Source: CAYFPS01 sp964345075 (GTDB lineage Bacteria > CAIWAD01). From it: a stretch of 8,235 nucleotides of DNA. Under the pieces are notes generated by a model. That model saw only the letters and a program-made list of their open reading frames with translations, made no database searches and was not told the origin of the DNA. Positions 8,001-8,235 of the stretch are shown one piece after another. The DNA lies in the NCBI GenBank assembly GCA_964345075.1, contig CAYFPS010000047.1, forward strand, positions 1 through 8,235, written 5' to 3'. The translations under genes were made by a program, and so were the position numbers. The stretch's first letter is position 1. Each line of letters opens with the position of its first letter.

Positions 8001-8235
8001 GGTGATGAAGGCACCCGTTTTCACGGCTCCCCGGTACATCTTCCTGTCCGGGTCAGATCCGACCAACCACGATTCCACGAGGACGTCCATCAGGTACTCG
8101 TGGTCTCCATGCCAGTCGTAGGTGACCTCGGCCACGTCAGCGACAGCGTTCAGGATGTTCCCGGGACCCCGCGTCTTGTCGAGGATCGCCACCGGCTTGG
8201 CGTAGATCCGGTCACCGGGGTCGGGGAACGAGATC
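2070..8235 (-). CDS. Giant phage virion/polyvalent-type protein (N-terminus beyond window)
   Basis: 2,054 codons plus TGA, open at the right edge. The GTG at 8192 is probably an internal valine: 14 in-frame codons precede it and no ribosome site is near. Numbering below counts that valine as 1. Residues 66-75 (LVVDPLNWVS) and 514-528 (GLLDNYMSHVFLNRD) are of a kind I associate with very large internal/ejected virion proteins of tailed phages. A helical region runs to about 720. Coiled-coil block 1 is at about 735-853; block 2, very Lys/Arg/Glu-rich, is at about 1080-1260. Between them lie an acidic stretch (975-1003) and a small beta-rich domain (about 1016-1072, with GWYLFGPDGGVIETYKTLNE). 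Residues 1284-1318 are a Ser/Pro/Arg linker. The C-terminal core includes FLNRLNIIFKHNVTAYRP (1527-1544), FAFGRRNSLFDGY (1546-1558) and RIPVLFYNFTKQNSIAQ (1739-1755). No catalytic motif of a muramidase, peptidase or polymerase was recognised; such a domain could lie in the missing N-terminus. A structural or ejected role is inferred, with a tape-measure-like or polyvalent protein as alternatives. Confidence 0.8.
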   Translation of the reverse strand, partial: ISFPDPGDRIYAKPVAILDKTRGPGNILNAVADVAEVTYDWHGDHEYLMDVLVESWLVGSDPDRKMYRGAVKTGAFITELVVDPLNWVSFGSAGTVAGNVSKMERNLMKGVSELGELSEVTRFGLDGMETILKDVAQGRRLSRTTTGRRLGKIKRVEHFDDGARMGEEAIAVMDGIQRVIGKHFGDGGKEVARHIVSRIRENPRFAQDILAEMSKSGESLSVVHNMLRMAQPPGLMDEWGKAARIAAETGQDVASAERAVTAEFMKEALPRAQQVLDVAPVTFGWKAGANLGDQFAAQTVKRAFDHGKGLFFGGVQIPLLHNKGIVSKTLDAMAENYRNVSAYLGTDPWKTLKLDKGVERMANGWHRILAGMGSTRYWVVETGEEVGRLGIPPALTGGSFTKKGTRVVEVPWIVRHLYKNVYTRTLASTSQKVDGIIGDLFTLGGKNKKIIPEEIRNILTDAIEGGKTVDEQLAYLRSTRLKDAAESEIARTKKVLEEYQPLVTQIRNIQDAIASDMAARGLFYSGGGLLDNYMSHVFLNRDMVRNILDKSKTLEDVAENIAQKVADAGLGAKPGDAARRRWGPATVWDAEIAGLDPIRDSAQLLYHRLHDYFETSIRANLVDAVTAHVGVPRVRGHEAFVEILDSVSNSRKLSRLGVEASAAEGARVLAKLGEIGERTAKMLKNSRYKDLRREFLALKMKLGFNMATIHSAEDLVKALPESDEFLALAASKQANDLDKIMPPSLREAVRDVAADIRRVRAEIKLGEREAARKGGEPLHYANLVAEEKGHLATLKDHLNQFVGIDGPLASKEKAVNSAKKTLKSAEGSYETERRGLDEGRRQLKNAEKTRRQLGDEVDRLREELIESELNPNHIDSLIVFDKVYNKLTPAERLRRLRKLGLNEDSTAAEIREAVRRHNLPEREKGFVGPGRGTIDNDELTLLLGGEVYVRANPDATGNIAARVIGDDPAIYGEAPARVFDDPGVAAKEEKLGLADDGFQPEYADEEAYLGPARRAEGPPKLEKWKTQQAGRHTVRTSAGDEYEVVSKELFTGGQDKTKGWYLFGPDGGVIETYKTLNEAKSGLARKLNSDFKKQASREVERAKLRKLRGGAAPGMRAVAAERARKPVKARVAAGYFEENEALVHRYIKAKADWVNAHHRIRVLEEGIKAQDEIVRAHGSFVYRRTRELEQAKKRLGQAVGEEKRLKSQVEKSKKRLGEVRHRQTYTSVWLVERERYVKELKAQLDEMLSSPAFEQAAEKLAKRAKHMATLRGLERKSIIKYAQIAAREEAYYHMLPKASRSIGSRRGAQRTDPGRKIPGSSPAESSRPSAEDFERIQGVRADLSKLGIDRAEQELLLLETFGVPNLKAVPAGELEVFGKTLHAKMGRFLDGETAHAADELAGRTVLRAEIPEMAQKELRRRVDELGLGPDATPSEIRKAAREAGYSAREARRMADPKLKTTGARGEELSIGVEAARRSAKAERAPGETMLVRWHEGGPTKWAKTIANAYIPVEIGLAMKAMLNEGILHGGKLVEIGAGFAFLNRLNIIFKHNVTAYRPSFAFGRRNSLFDGYKSLLQLGTLMLYTPDALKDLSRIVRRRRGMIDTLRGPVPAAHFVEAMQARGITTFAQRVDVERSMRSATGATREARVGAMERQVARTSQEARRTSGMSFPTPREMVGLEAAPHAAARPPTVLEAIFPFGPVANEALENHFRWFAAYTYLKAGMSPGAAVDRMLLLMRDYSNLKPHERKWMRIPVLFYNFTKQNSIAQAHRLMEAPGKSMIWSKFLRYLSDDEGVERQDWQTIGNTIVNPPWAERGTVWFMSDELGAMVEWAQPMVDAVQVLRGRKDWYDLVNSVGRVSAPVVPILSQTLADGPSKKIHMAPALARRLVEQGIGDTPFWNYGIDEHGRVVGDGYTGFGIFTLYLSGVSIMADTIFNPIGEAEIGKPGQAFAQFMGFGRHYSTKSLREDFERKSRTGAGKAIAEKLVDLKFNPETMSLIPGDALDPAVAEAINEILNEDKELGKVLSGWRDLERKYISRSKSSAMKVMAEGVKK
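2078..2087 (-). promoter_or_regulatory. Ribosome binding site for the 114-aa gene
   Basis: GAGGGGGTGA on the minus strand, made of the last codons of the giant gene and 4 nt before the ATG at 2073 (10 nt counting from its GAGG core). It supports the ATGA-overlap start rather than the longer reading. Confidence 0.65.
3897..3983 (-). other. J-domain-like helix motif, copy 2 in the giant protein
   Basis: Residues about 1404-1432, containing VDELGLGPDATPSEIRKAA. It matches copy 1 at the LGL, [ST] and EIR.A positions, about 525 residues further on. It again lacks HPD. It lies after the disordered linker and before the C-terminal core. Confidence 0.5.
4239..4343 (-). other. Low-complexity linker in the giant protein
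   Basis: Residues 1284-1318 are rich in Ser, Arg, Pro and Gly (for example GSRRGAQRTDPGRKIPGSSP) and should be disordered. They separate the coiled-coil half from the C-terminal half and are a natural candidate for a domain boundary or a processing site; no specific protease motif is recognised. Confidence 0.5.
5475..5558 (-). other. J-domain-like helix motif, copy 1 in the giant protein
   Basis: Residues about 879-906, containing LRKLGLNEDSTAAEIREAV. This follows the pattern L..LGL...[ST]..EIR.A, which resembles helix I to helix II of DnaJ-type J domains. The HPD tripeptide is absent (HNL stands there), so co-chaperone function is not expected. It directly follows coiled-coil block 1. Confidence 0.5.

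Noticed and set aside
8190..8192. GTG as the true start of the giant protein
   Set aside because: Fourteen further in-frame codons (ISFPDPGDRIYAKP) reach the window edge without a stop, and no Shine-Dalgarno lies before the GTG, so it is most likely internal.

Overview
This window looks like part of the late (structural and host-interface) region of a high-GC tailed bacteriophage or prophage. Every gene I can support lies on the minus strand. They are packed tightly with 4-38 bp overlaps and one 69-bp gap, so transcription runs from position 8235 towards position 1. The evidence for a phage is the layout: a giant, mostly alpha-helical open frame of virion-protein type, followed by a run of tiny membrane proteins and small accessory enzymes. 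I see no terminase, capsid, portal or endolysin gene, so the phage assignment is an inference. The host is not determined. A possible lipoprotein signal hints at a diderm host but does not prove it.

Layout in the direction of transcription: (1) 8235-2070 is one uninterrupted frame of 2,054 codons. It is open at the right edge, so the N-terminus is missing. Its composition and several short motifs resemble the very large internal or ejected virion proteins and 'polyvalent' proteins of phages. It has two long charged coiled-coil blocks, a small beta-rich domain between them, a disordered Ser/Pro/Arg linker and a conserved-looking C-terminal core. A short J-domain-like motif occurs twice. (2) 2073-1231 holds three small membrane-associated genes: a 114-aa protein with one membrane helix and a coiled coil (holin-like architecture), a 132-aa glycine-zipper protein with a possible lipobox and a second hydrophobic segment, and a 46-aa single-helix protein. 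The first two are coupled by ATGA and GTGA overlaps. This is where many phages keep their lysis genes, but no lysis enzyme is visible. (3) 1230-1162 is the only intergenic gap. On the coding strand it is unusually G-rich, with a potential G-quadruplex and a competing 7-bp hairpin. (4) 1161-1 holds a 72-aa protein of unknown function, a 197-aa GT-A/GT2-like glycosyltransferase and the start of a class I (Rossmann-fold) methyltransferase-like protein that runs off the left edge. The last two look like a sugar-transfer plus methylation pair, plausibly modifying a virion or host glycan.

No tRNA, CRISPR array, insertion sequence, attachment site or convincing promoter was found. The plus strand carries long open frames, but they are high-GC shadows of the minus-strand genes.
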